Below, piece by piece: positions 51,467-60,434 of a stretch of DNA of 64,000 nt. Origin of the DNA: Candidatus Poribacteria bacterium (GTDB lineage: Bacteria; Poribacteria; WGA-4E; JAJDTR01). Location: NCBI GenBank assembly GCA_022827055.1, contig JAJDTR010000042.1:1-64000 (forward strand), in the 5' to 3' direction. A model generated the notes under the pieces. That model was not told where the DNA came from, did no database searches, and saw only the letters and a program-made list of their open reading frames with translations. The position numbers and the translations under genes are program-made. The first letter of the stretch is position 1; each line of letters begins with the position of its first letter.

Positions 51467-52651
51467 ATGGCAGCACCACAACTTGAAAGCAAATTCATAG
51501 AACTGCAGCCGTTCTCGGATGAGATGGTCGTGAACATGGGACCTCAGCATCCGAGCACGCACGGCGTGTTGCGCCTGGAGCTGAAGCTTGACGGCGAGGT
51601 TGTGCGGGAAGCCATCCCGCATCTCGGCTATCTGCACCGCTGTTTTGAGAAACATTCCGAGAATCTCTCCTATCCGCAAATCATCCCGTTCACCGATCGC
51701 ATGGACTACATCGCCGCCATGAACCAGAATTGGGGGTTCTGCTTGGCTGTGGAGAAGCTGATGGCGGCGGATGAGAAGAAGACATTTGAAGTCCCGGAAC
51801 GCGCCGAATACCTCCGCGTGCTTATCTGCGAACTGAATCGCATCGCTAGCCATCTCCTGGCGTTCGGAACCTACGGCATGGACATAGGCGCCTTCACACC
51901 GTTCCTGTACGCCTTCAGGGACCGCGAAAAGATTCTGCTCCTCTTCGAGAAAATCTGCGGCGCGCGATTGACGTATAACTATGTGCGTATCGGCGGGGTT
52001 TCCAGAGACTTGCCGCCCGAATTTCTCGACGAAGTGAAGGAATTCATCGACTATTTCGAGCCAAAGATTGACGAATACAATAATCTTCTGTCGGGCAACA
52101 GCATTTTCATTGAGCGCACCGCCGGCGTGGCGGTGATGGACCAAGAGATGGCAATCAGCTACGGCGCGACCGGACCGAACCTGCGCGGCGCCGGAATGCA
52201 GTGGGATCTGCGTAGGGACGAGCCGTATTCGATTTATGATCGGTTCGATTTCGACATCCCGGTCGGTAAGAATATGCCCGAAATCGGCGCGGTCAAAGGT
52301 GACTGTTGGAATCGCTACAAGGTGCGGATGGATGAGTTGAAGGAGTCCGTCAAGATTGTCCGACAGATACTTGAGCTTGAGGGCGGCATTCCCGATGGAC
52401 CGATTGTGGCGGAGTTCAAAGCGGTGCGCCCGCCGAAGGGTGAAATCTTCTTCCGTAGCGAAGCGCCTCGCGGGGAATTGGGATTCTACATCGTGAGCGA
52501 CGGGACGCCGAAGCCGCTTCGTCTGAAGGCACGGTCGCCGTGCTTTAGTGCGTTGAGCGCATTGGCGGAGTTGAGCAGAGGATTGATGGTCGCCGATATC
52601 ATTGCAATTATCGGAAGCATCGATATTGTGATGGGCGAGGTTGACCGCTAA
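51467..52651 (+). CDS. nuoD: complex I subunit D
   Basis: 394 residues from ATG 51467 (MAAPQLESKF); the frame is open to 51386 but that part is not family-like. The 49-kDa subunit marks are NMGPQHPSTHGVLRLELKLD, PHLGYLHRCFEKH, QNWGFCLAVEKLM and GELGFYIVSDGTPKPLRLKA. This subunit forms the quinone cavity with NuoB. Separated from nuoC by 2.6 kb holding the protease gene. Confidence 0.95.
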   Translation: MAAPQLESKFIELQPFSDEMVVNMGPQHPSTHGVLRLELKLDGEVVREAIPHLGYLHRCFEKHSENLSYPQIIPFTDRMDYIAAMNQNWGFCLAVEKLMAADEKKTFEVPERAEYLRVLICELNRIASHLLAFGTYGMDIGAFTPFLYAFRDREKILLLFEKICGARLTYNYVRIGGVSRDLPPEFLDEVKEFIDYFEPKIDEYNNLLSGNSIFIERTAGVAVMDQEMAISYGATGPNLRGAGMQWDLRRDEPYSIYDRFDFDIPVGKNMPEIGAVKGDCWNRYKVRMDELKESVKIVRQILELEGGIPDGPIVAEFKAVRPPKGEIFFRSEAPRGELGFYIVSDGTPKPLRLKARSPCFSALSALAELSRGLMVADIIAIIGSIDIVMGEVDR

Positions 52652-52938
52652 ACTCGACTTTGTACAGTTGAGTTATACTCCGCACTGTCAGAAATTGCGT
52701 CTTTTGTAGGAGCGATCTCCAGGTCGCGACCCTTGTACGAGGGAACTTCGATTCCCGACCTAATGGTGCTACGTAAGTCCTATTAGAAACAATTATCATC
52801 TGGAAAAAAAACGTAATAATACCCAACGCAATGTATAGTATGTAGGGTGGGCACTGCCCACCAGCCTTTGAAAGCGCAAGATGGGTCAATCGAACCAAAA
52901 CCGAGTGCGATAGAGATTTGCTGACCACTGTTTTCAAT
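52652..52938. other. gap with three repeats
   Basis: Forward GTAGGAGCGATCTCCAGGTC (52706-52729), forward GTAGGGTGGGCACTGCCCAC (52842-52862) and a degenerate modular repeat with cap GAGTGCGATAGAGATTTG (52886-52918). Confidence 0.65.
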
Positions 52939-54204
52939 ATGATGGACCTGATACAACAATTTAGTGCTATTTGTTCGCGAGCATCCTCCGAACCTACGGC
53001 AAACTGGGCGGAGGATTTTGCTCGCAACCGATTGATTCCGATTCTGGAACATCTACCGTTTGTTCCTGCGGGGGTCGCCGAACACTTTCCGGTTTCGCTG
53101 GGCACGATTCTCGTGATGTTCGGGGCATGCGGTATTTTTGTCGCCATTGTGCCGCTCATCCCGCTGGTGCTGGTGTTGGCGGAGCGCAAGGTTTCCGCCC
53201 AGATTCAGAACCGGACCGGTCCCATGCGCGTAGGTCCCTGGGGTACGCTTCAAACGCTGGCGGACGGGGTCAAGTTAATCTTTAAGGAGGATTTCATCCC
53301 GCCGCAAGGCGACAAACTCCTTTTTGTCTTAGCGCCGTATATCATCTTCGCGTGTTCATTCGCCGCCTTCGCCGCCATCCCGTTTGGTCAAGGAATCTTA
53401 ATCAGTGACTTTAACATCGGCATCTTCTATATTATGGCGATCTCCTCGGTCGTCGTCATGGGCGTCATAATGGCGGGCTGGTCGTCCAACAGCAAATGGT
53501 CGCTCTTGGGGGCGCTCCGATCCGCCGCGCAAATCGTCAGCTACGAAATCCCGCTGGGGCTTTCCATTCTGGTTGTCGTGATGTTGGTTCAGAGCCTGAG
53601 GATGCAGGACATCGTCGGAAGCCAATCCGAAGGGCTGTTTAGCTGGCTGATATTCCGCACGCCTTTTACCTTCGTCGCCTTTTTCGTCTTTTTTATCTCA
53701 TCGATTGCCGAAGTGAATCGAACGCCGTTTGATTTGCCGGAGGCGGAATCGGAGATCGTCGCGGGGTTTCACACCGAATACAGCGGAATGCGGTTCGCGC
53801 TCTTCTTCATTGCGGAATACGCGAACATGTTTGCCGTATGCGCCATCGCGGCAACACTGTTTCTCGGCGGATGGGAGGGCATCCTGCCGGGATACGACTT
53901 CCTCGGCGGAATGCCGGGCTTCGTCCTCAAGACACTGTTCCTGGTGTTCGTTATGATGTGGTTGCGGTGGACGCTGCCGAGGCTGCGCGTCGACCAATTG
54001 ATGAACCTCTGCTGGAAATATCTCCTGCCCATCGCATTCTTCAATATTCTGGGGGTGGGGATATGGGGATTGATTTTCCCGGAAGATTCCAGGCTAAGCA
54101 TAATCATCAGCATGGCTCTCATCGTTGTCGGGATCATCGTCACTTACGCCGTGGCTGGAAAGAGTTTATCCAAACGCCCCGAGCCTCAGCCGAGTTCGGT
54201 TTAA
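52939..54204 (+). CDS. nuoH: complex I subunit H
   Basis: 421 residues from ATG 52939 (a second ATG follows at once; TTG 52918 is open). Eight membrane helices. Signature loops include AERKVSAQIQNRTGPMRVGP, LADGVKLIFKEDFIP, SIAEVNRTPFDLPEAESEIV and GFHTEYSGMRFALFFIAEYA. Forms the membrane side of the quinone channel. nuoI starts 19 bases after its stop. Confidence 0.95.
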   Translation: MMDLIQQFSAICSRASSEPTANWAEDFARNRLIPILEHLPFVPAGVAEHFPVSLGTILVMFGACGIFVAIVPLIPLVLVLAERKVSAQIQNRTGPMRVGPWGTLQTLADGVKLIFKEDFIPPQGDKLLFVLAPYIIFACSFAAFAAIPFGQGILISDFNIGIFYIMAISSVVVMGVIMAGWSSNSKWSLLGALRSAAQIVSYEIPLGLSILVVVMLVQSLRMQDIVGSQSEGLFSWLIFRTPFTFVAFFVFFISSIAEVNRTPFDLPEAESEIVAGFHTEYSGMRFALFFIAEYANMFAVCAIAATLFLGGWEGILPGYDFLGGMPGFVLKTLFLVFVMMWLRWTLPRLRVDQLMNLCWKYLLPIAFFNILGVGIWGLIFPEDSRLSIIISMALIVVGIIVTYAVAGKSLSKRPEPQPSSV

Positions 54205-54223
54205 CATAGGGAGGGTTGGTACG

Positions 54224-54886
54224 ATGAATAAGTATTTCTTCAATATCTACAAAGCGCTCTATACGGTGCTCATCGGCATGCGCATTACGTTTAAGCAGAT
54301 GTTCCGGCACGCGGTAACGCATCAGTATCCCTATCAACGTCCGTTCGAGAAGAAGCGGAATGTGCGCGATATTCCCAAGGGTTATCGGGGGCAACTGTTC
54401 AATCGGATTGAGGACTGTATCGGCTGCAAGAAGTGCGAAATGATCTGTCCGGTTGACTGCATCGCCATCACCACCCAAAAGCTTCCCAAAGGTGAACGGC
54501 TTTGGGATAGTATGAACGTCGTCCATCTCAAGGATCGCAGCGAGGTGGTGGGTTTCGTCGAAGGCGACGAGAAGGTAGCTCCGGACACGACGGTTACGAT
54601 TAAAACCCGCGATGAGCAAACGCTGACCATCCCGAGCGGAGACATTGATCGCATCGTCGAACGCAAGCCCGTCATCTTCTACCTCGACAAGTTTGACATC
54701 GACATGTCGCTCTGCATGTACTGCGGGCTTTGCACCGAGGTATGCCCGACCGAGTGCTTGATAATGTTTGATGATATGAAGGGCATCGAGTATTCGACAT
54801 TTGACCGAATGGAGTTGGTGTTTCCGTTCGCCAAACCTGAGATGTACAAGGATGACGCTGCTGTCGAGGCGGAAGAAGCCACGTAG
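54224..54886 (+). CDS. nuoI: complex I subunit I with enlarged middle
   Basis: 220 residues from ATG 54224 (GGGAGG nine bases upstream). Two [4Fe-4S] motifs are intact: EDCIGCKKCEMICPVDC and MSLCMYCGLCTEVCPTEC. The stretch between them is about 80 residues instead of about 35 because of an inserted segment (ERLWDSMNVVHLKDRSEVVG through IPSGDIDRIVERKP) that looks like a small beta domain. The conserved KYRGQ/GYRGQLFNRIEDC context is retained. It transfers electrons to NuoB. Confidence 0.93.
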   Translation: MNKYFFNIYKALYTVLIGMRITFKQMFRHAVTHQYPYQRPFEKKRNVRDIPKGYRGQLFNRIEDCIGCKKCEMICPVDCIAITTQKLPKGERLWDSMNVVHLKDRSEVVGFVEGDEKVAPDTTVTIKTRDEQTLTIPSGDIDRIVERKPVIFYLDKFDIDMSLCMYCGLCTEVCPTECLIMFDDMKGIEYSTFDRMELVFPFAKPEMYKDDAAVEAEEAT

Positions 54887-54952
54887 TGGCTAGTGGCCAG
54901 TGATTAGTGAAAACCTAAACTACACTTTGCACATCTGTAGGGTGCGCACTAC

Positions 54953-55069
54953 GATCAATCGAGTGAATAGCGAGTGATCAACCGAGTGGATAACGAGGGA
55001 TCAACTGAACGAATAGTGAAGGCGATAGAGATCCCCGAGCGTAATGTAGGAGCGATCTCCAGGTCGCGA
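54953..55069 (+). repeat. three-unit modular repeat plus REP-like element
   Basis: Units start at 54953, 54976 and 54999, exactly 23 bases apart (GATCAATCGAGTGAATAGCG, GATCAACCGAGTGGATAACG, GATCAACTGAACGAATAGTG). The cap GCGATAGAGATCCC begins at 55022, again 23 bases on. A forward GTAGGAGCGATCTCCAGGTC element follows at 55046-55069. The rest of 54887-55281 has no gene. Confidence 0.85.
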
Positions 55070-55281
55070 TTTCCTGTTGGCGCGTAAGTTCTGGGCTGAA
55101 CTAAACAATTACCTTCCCGAAATCAAAGTTGATTCAAGGTAGCGGTTCAATCAATTCATCGCGGGCAACTAAACACTGACAATCATGGTCATCACTTATT
55201 CACATAAATCACAGTTCAGACAACCACCAACAAATACTTATGTAGGGTGCACACTAGCCACTGACCACTAAACACTGTCTT

Positions 55282-55809
55282 ATGGAATTTGTCGGCATTA
55301 AATCTCTGATATTTTACGCTTTCGCTCTACTGACCGTTGCATCCGCTGTACTCGTCGTGACCGTGCGGAACATCGTTCACGCCGCTTTTTCGCTGATGAT
55401 TACGCTCTTCGGCGTTGCGGGGCTTTATGTGTTTCTACAGGCGGACTTCCTCGCCGCCACGCAGGTCATCGTCTATGTCGGCGGAATATTAGTGCTCATC
55501 CTATTCGGCGTCATGATGACGAGCGGTCGCCTCCAGATGCGGATTCAGATTGAACGTGGGCAGCTAATCTTGGGCGGGTTGGTCGCTCTCCTGATACTAC
55601 TGCTCCTGCTCGGTGTGATATCGAACACGCCGCAATGGGAGGGCATTAAGGACGACGGGGCAACATTGGAACCCACAACGCGCACTATCGGCGAGATGAT
55701 AATGCAGGGAGAGTTCCTGCTGCCGTTTGAAGTTGTCTCAATCCTGCTGTTGGTGGCGCTGATCGGCGCCGCGTTGATTTCCCGCAAGGAGGTGCGAGAC
55801 GAAGAATGA
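55282..55809 (+). CDS. nuoJ: complex I subunit J
   Basis: 175 residues, five membrane helices. Conserved VTVRNIVHAAFSLMITLFGV and FLAATQVIVYVGGILVLILF with the GVMMTS end. Overlaps nuoK by four bases (ATGA), so translation is coupled. Confidence 0.94.
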   Translation: MEFVGIKSLIFYAFALLTVASAVLVVTVRNIVHAAFSLMITLFGVAGLYVFLQADFLAATQVIVYVGGILVLILFGVMMTSGRLQMRIQIERGQLILGGLVALLILLLLLGVISNTPQWEGIKDDGATLEPTTRTIGEMIMQGEFLLPFEVVSILLLVALIGAALISRKEVRDEE

Positions 55810-56114
55810 CACTGCAACACTATCTCGTTATCAGCGCGATCCTGTTCACACTCGGCGTATTTGCCGTATTGACCCGCCGTAACGCCATTAGTATCCTGAT
55901 GGGGATCGAGTTGATTCTGAACTCTTGTAACCTAAACTTCGCAGCCTTCTCGCGCTTTATGACGCCTGCCCAGGACATCAACGGGCAAATCATCGCCATC
56001 TTCGGGATTGTGCTCGCCGCCGCGGAAGCGGCAGTGTTTTTGGCTATTATTTTGGCAATTTACAGGGAGTTTGGCACCATTCAGCCCGATCAGACGGATA
56101 CGTTGAAGGGATGA
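55806..56114 (+). CDS. nuoK: complex I subunit K
   Basis: 102 residues, three membrane helices. Contains GVFAVLTRRNAISILMGIEL ILNSCNLNF-type helix with the buried Glu and IVLAAAEAAVFLAIILAIYR with the second Glu, both part of the proton path. Overlaps nuoJ by four bases. Confidence 0.95.
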   Translation: MTLQHYLVISAILFTLGVFAVLTRRNAISILMGIELILNSCNLNFAAFSRFMTPAQDINGQIIAIFGIVLAAAEAAVFLAIILAIYREFGTIQPDQTDTLKG

Positions 56115-56118
56115 TAAG

Positions 56119-56532
56119 ATGGGACGGATTTCAGTGGATCTCAAACTAACAAGCAGTGAAGATCTTCTCCTTGCTAGAAAAGGCATGCTACGTCCAGAGG
56201 AGATTCGTCAGAGCACGGTGCGCGGGGTAGTCGACACGGGCGCCACACATCTTGTAATCCCTGCCGCGGTGGCGGAGCGGTTAGGGCTTCCTGAAACTGG
56301 TGAAATGGGAGTGCGCTATGCCGACAGACGGAGAGATACACGCAAGGTTGTTGGAGATATGTCGGTGGAACTTCTAGGCCGCGAATCCACGTTTCGCGCC
56401 ATTGTTGAGCCAAACCGAAGCACAGCCCTTGTCGGCGCCATTGTCCTTGAAGTGCTTGATTTTGTCGCGGATTGTCGCAACCAGCAATTGTATCCGCGCG
56501 ATCCGAATGGTGCCGTCGCGGAACTTGAGTAA
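56119..56532 (+). CDS. retropepsin-like aspartic protease (clan AA)
   Basis: 137 residues. The active-site motif VVDTGATHLVIPAAVAERLG is near residue 36 and a second ALVGAIVLEVLDF strand-turn near residue 102 resembles the flap/second-half elements of gag-asp/clan AA proteins. It lies five bases after nuoK and 12 before nuoL, in the same direction, so it is transcribed with the complex I genes. It could be a maturation protease or simply a passenger. There is no membrane segment. Confidence 0.8.
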   Translation: MGRISVDLKLTSSEDLLLARKGMLRPEEIRQSTVRGVVDTGATHLVIPAAVAERLGLPETGEMGVRYADRRRDTRKVVGDMSVELLGRESTFRAIVEPNRSTALVGAIVLEVLDFVADCRNQQLYPRDPNGAVAELE

Positions 56533-56544
56533 GGAAAGGGTGGT

Positions 56545-58755
56545 ATGGTCGTACCTTTAATCAGTATTATTCTGCTTTGTCCGCTCGCGGCGTTCGCGTT
56601 TTTCGGACTGCTATCACTTACCGGTCGAAACTATTCGCGCCAAGACCTCGTCTCGACCGCGGCGATGCTTATCGCTGCAATCTGCTCCTTCCTCCTACTG
56701 CCGCAGATTACGTCTCACCCGGAGCCCATCTCAATTCCATGGATCGAGATCGACCAAATCAAACTGTCGATGGGGTTCTATTTCGACAGCGTAACCGCGG
56801 TGATGTTGCTCGTCGTGACGATTGTCAGTAGCCTCGTTCACATCTTTTCCATCGGCTACATGCACGGTGATCCTCGCTACCCTCGGTTTTTTGCTTTCCT
56901 CTCGCTGTTCTCCTTTTCGATGTTATTCCTCGTCGTTTCCGACAACCTGTTGGGGATCTATATCGGCTGGGAGCTAGTCGGGTTGTGCTCCTATCTGCTC
57001 ATCGGATTCTGGTTCGAGAAGGACTCCGCCGCGGACGCCTGCAAGAAGGCGTTCCTGACGACTCGTGTGGGCGATGTGGGGATGTTCGTTGGCATGATGA
57101 TGTTGTTCACGAAGTTCCATACGTTCGCGCTTTACGGCGATGGCGGCATCTTCGCAGCGGTCGCGAATCTGGGCTCCGGCGACATCGTTTGGTTGTCCAT
57201 CGCGGGCGTTCTCATCTTTTGCGGGGCTATCGGCAAATCCGCGCAAGTGCCTCTGCATACTTGGTTGCCCGACGCCATGGAAGGTCCCACGCCCGTTAGC
57301 GCGCTGATTCATGCGGCGACGATGGTGGCGGCAGGCGTGTACTTGACTGCGCGGATGTTTCCCATTCTGACACCCGATTCCTCTTTGACGATTGCCTACG
57401 TCGGAGGTATCACAGCCATCGTCGCGGCTACGATCGCCATTGTCAGGTTTGACATCAAGCGGGTGCTCGCCTACTCGACCATCAGTCAACTGGGTTACAT
57501 GATGCTGGGAATCGGCGCCGGGAGTTACGTTGCAGGTCTCTTCCATCTCACTACTCACGCCTTCTTCAAAGCGCTGCTGTTCCTCGGATCGGGCAGCGTA
57601 ATCCACGCGTTGGCGGTTCATAACGGCTCGCACGGCGACGAACACGACCACGAGTCGGAGCATCACGACGCCGATCACGGCGATACTGAACACCATGACG
57701 ATGCGGGGTTTGACAGTCACGGCATCCCGGCCGAGCAAGATATGCGCCACATGGGCGGACTCCGGAAAAAGATGCCCATCACCTTCCTCACCATGCTGAT
57801 TGCCACCCTGTCGATCTCGGGGGTACCGTTCGTGTTTTCCGGGTTCTGGAGCAAAGACGCCATCCTAGCGGGTGTTCTGGATCGCGCGATGGCATGGGAT
57901 TCGGTGCACTACTACATTCTTTTCATAATCGCGCTCGGCGCCGCCGGCATTACCGCTTTTTATATGTTCCGTCTTATCTTCATGACCTTCTTCGGTAAAC
58001 CGCGCAACCGAGAGATGTACGACCACGCGCACGAGTCGCCGGGCTCCATGGCGATTCCGCTGATTATTCTTGCGGTTCTCAGTTTTCCGATTGTCAACAC
58101 CTGGTCCTTCAACCCGTGGTCTTTTGACAAGCATGTGAAGGCGCCAAAACAACCTCACGTGCACGCTCCCGCGCATGCGAGCGAAGAGCGTCCGGTTCTA
58201 TACGCACTGGCAGGCGCTTCCAACGCGCACGCTGCCGAAGACGCTGGACACGGTGCCCATGACGCCGCGCACGACCACCATGCTCACAGCCCCGCCCACA
58301 CGATTGCAATGGTTCTCTCCATCATTGTTGCCAGTTTCGGCATTTTGCTATCCTATCTATTCTATCATCGCAAGGTATTCTCTGCAGAGGGCGCAGCATC
58401 GCGTTTGCGTCCGCTTTACAATCTCTGCTGGGGCAAATACTACTTCGACGAATTCTATAACGGCGTAATTGTGGCATTGTCCGTCGCGTGGGCTGGATTT
58501 CTCAGAGTTTTTGATCTGCGCGTGATTGACGGTATTGTGAACCTGGTGGGATTTATCACTCGGGCTGTGGTCGCCGCATTCACGGGTTGGTTTGATAACA
58601 AATTTGTGGATGGGCTCGTGAATTGGGTGGCGCAGATTACGTGGTCGGTCGGCGGGCGGATTCGGCGGATTCAAACCGGCGCAATCCAGAATTATCTGTT
58701 AATCGTTTTGGGCGGTGTCGTGTTGTTGATTCTGATTTTCCGACGGTATTTGTAG
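56545..58755 (+). CDS. nuoL: complex I subunit L with histidine-rich inserts
   Basis: 736 residues, longer than the usual 610-680. Antiporter-like core with SVTAVMLLVVTIVSSLVHIF, YIGWELVGLCSYLLIGFWFE, SAQVPLHTWLPDAMEGPTPV and STISQLGYMMLGIGAGSY. Two loops are rich in His/Asp: about 362-400 (GDEHDHESEHHDADHGDTEH) and about 530-590 (HVHAPAHASEERP and GHGAHDAAHDHHAHSPAHT). The lateral helix and C-terminal part (AWAGFLRVFDLRVIDGIVN) are present. Proton-pumping subunit. Confidence 0.94.
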   Translation: MVVPLISIILLCPLAAFAFFGLLSLTGRNYSRQDLVSTAAMLIAAICSFLLLPQITSHPEPISIPWIEIDQIKLSMGFYFDSVTAVMLLVVTIVSSLVHIFSIGYMHGDPRYPRFFAFLSLFSFSMLFLVVSDNLLGIYIGWELVGLCSYLLIGFWFEKDSAADACKKAFLTTRVGDVGMFVGMMMLFTKFHTFALYGDGGIFAAVANLGSGDIVWLSIAGVLIFCGAIGKSAQVPLHTWLPDAMEGPTPVSALIHAATMVAAGVYLTARMFPILTPDSSLTIAYVGGITAIVAATIAIVRFDIKRVLAYSTISQLGYMMLGIGAGSYVAGLFHLTTHAFFKALLFLGSGSVIHALAVHNGSHGDEHDHESEHHDADHGDTEHHDDAGFDSHGIPAEQDMRHMGGLRKKMPITFLTMLIATLSISGVPFVFSGFWSKDAILAGVLDRAMAWDSVHYYILFIIALGAAGITAFYMFRLIFMTFFGKPRNREMYDHAHESPGSMAIPLIILAVLSFPIVNTWSFNPWSFDKHVKAPKQPHVHAPAHASEERPVLYALAGASNAHAAEDAGHGAHDAAHDHHAHSPAHTIAMVLSIIVASFGILLSYLFYHRKVFSAEGAASRLRPLYNLCWGKYYFDEFYNGVIVALSVAWAGFLRVFDLRVIDGIVNLVGFITRAVVAAFTGWFDNKFVDGLVNWVAQITWSVGGRIRRIQTGAIQNYLLIVLGGVVLLILIFRRYL

Positions 58756-58909
58756 TGTGAGGTAATCAGTGGAAGTGAGTAGGGAACAACGATCATTGTG
58801 CACTACGAGAAAATTGATTTTCAGACAGACTTGAAGGGGAATGAGCCAAATCTGACATGAGGACGTATTTTAATTCATTGCAGTGATGTATTTGGGAGGA
58901 ATTTATTAG

Positions 58910-60421
58910 ATGCTATTAACGTTGATGATTTTTGTTCCGCTGATCGGGATGGTCGTTGTTCTATGCCTGCCGCGGAACTCAGAGGAAACTATTAAACGCA
59001 CGACGCTTGTCTTCACGCTTATTCCGCTCATATTGGGCGTGATTCTGCTTGCCGGGTATGATCGAGGGAGCGAAGAACATCAGTACGCCGTTGACGTGGT
59101 ATGGATTGAGGCGTTCGATATCCACTACCACATTGGAATCGACGGACTGAGCGTGACGCTGTTACTCCTGACCGTGTTGCTGGGACCGATATGCGTGATT
59201 GCGTCGTGGAGGAATATCGAGAAAGGCATCAAAGCCTATATGGCATTGTTCCTGCTGCTGGAGACGGGCATGATCGGCTTTTTTGCGGCGCTCGACCTTT
59301 TCCTCTTCTACGTCTTCTTCGAGCTAACCCTGTTGCCGATGTACTTCCTTATAGGCATCTGGGGCGGTCCCCGACGCGAATATGCAGCCATAAAATTCTT
59401 CCTGTATACCCTCTTTGGCAGCGTGTTAATGCTTATCGCGATGATTGCCGTGTACCTCAAAGGCGAGACATTCGACATTCCGACGCTGATTACATTGGCT
59501 CAGCAGGACGGTCACGCGCTCGCCAACCCGGTATTTCAGATTTGGGTGTTCCTCGGTTTCTTCATCGGGTTCGCCGTCAAAGTCCCTATATTTCCCTTCC
59601 ACACGTGGCTGCCGGATGCGCACGTGGAAGCGCCGACAGCCATCAGTGTAATCCTTGCGGCTATCCTACTGAAGATGGGAACTTACGGGCTTATTCGAGT
59701 CAACTTCGCTATGCTGCCTGAAGGAATGGCTTTCTTCACGGACCCGGAAGCTGCAGTGAAGCTGGGGCGTTCGGCGACATGGGGTTACGGGCTTGCTATT
59801 CTCGGTTTCATCAACATCGTTTACGGATCCTTCTGCGCGCTGGCGCAAACCGATTTCAAGAAACTCGTCGCCTACTCGAGTATCGGGCACATGGGATTCG
59901 TCATATTGGGGCTTGCCGCGCGTAACGAGAGCGGCGTGACGGGCGCGATTCTGCAGATGTTCAACCACGGCGTGATTAGCGCGATGTTGTTCCTGCTCGT
60001 TGGCGTGGTCTACGACCGGGCGCATCACCGCGAAATCAACGGCTTCGGCGGGCTGGGGAGCAAAATGCCGATCTACACCGGCATCACCACCTTGGCGTTC
60101 ATGGCATCGCTCGGGTTGCCGGGGCTTAGCGGATTCGTCGGGGAGGCACTCGCCTTACTGGGGGCATACAGCAAGTACCAGGTGTTGACAATCCTCTCGA
60201 CCATCGGAATTGTCGTCGGCGCCGCGTACTTCCTGTGGACGCTGCAGCGTGTGTTCCTCGGGAAATTGAATCCGAAGTATGAGGGCATTTCCGAAATTAA
60301 CGGGCGCGAAATCCTTACGCTCGTACCGCTGGGCATTCTTACCATCCTATTTGGCGTCTGTCCATCTCTTCTCATTAGCATGTTTAATCAGGCGGTAAGA
60401 TTGTTGCCGCTCGTGCCGTAG
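58910..60421 (+). CDS. nuoM: complex I subunit M
   Basis: 503 residues, GGGAGGAA before the ATG. Antiporter-like subunit with YHIGIDGLSVTLLLLTVLLG, DLFLFYVFFELTLLPMYFLI, VKVPIFPFHTWLPDAHVEAP and KLVAYSSIGHMGFVILGLAA. nuoN starts 13 bases after the stop. Confidence 0.95.
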   Translation: MLLTLMIFVPLIGMVVVLCLPRNSEETIKRTTLVFTLIPLILGVILLAGYDRGSEEHQYAVDVVWIEAFDIHYHIGIDGLSVTLLLLTVLLGPICVIASWRNIEKGIKAYMALFLLLETGMIGFFAALDLFLFYVFFELTLLPMYFLIGIWGGPRREYAAIKFFLYTLFGSVLMLIAMIAVYLKGETFDIPTLITLAQQDGHALANPVFQIWVFLGFFIGFAVKVPIFPFHTWLPDAHVEAPTAISVILAAILLKMGTYGLIRVNFAMLPEGMAFFTDPEAAVKLGRSATWGYGLAILGFINIVYGSFCALAQTDFKKLVAYSSIGHMGFVILGLAARNESGVTGAILQMFNHGVISAMLFLLVGVVYDRAHHREINGFGGLGSKMPIYTGITTLAFMASLGLPGLSGFVGEALALLGAYSKYQVLTILSTIGIVVGAAYFLWTLQRVFLGKLNPKYEGISEINGREILTLVPLGILTILFGVCPSLLISMFNQAVRLLPLVP

Positions 60422-60434
60422 CGGGGAGGCTGAC

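Noticed and set aside
54953-55036. CRISPR array
   Set aside because: Units are adjacent 23-base variants with no unique spacers and no cas genes nearby.
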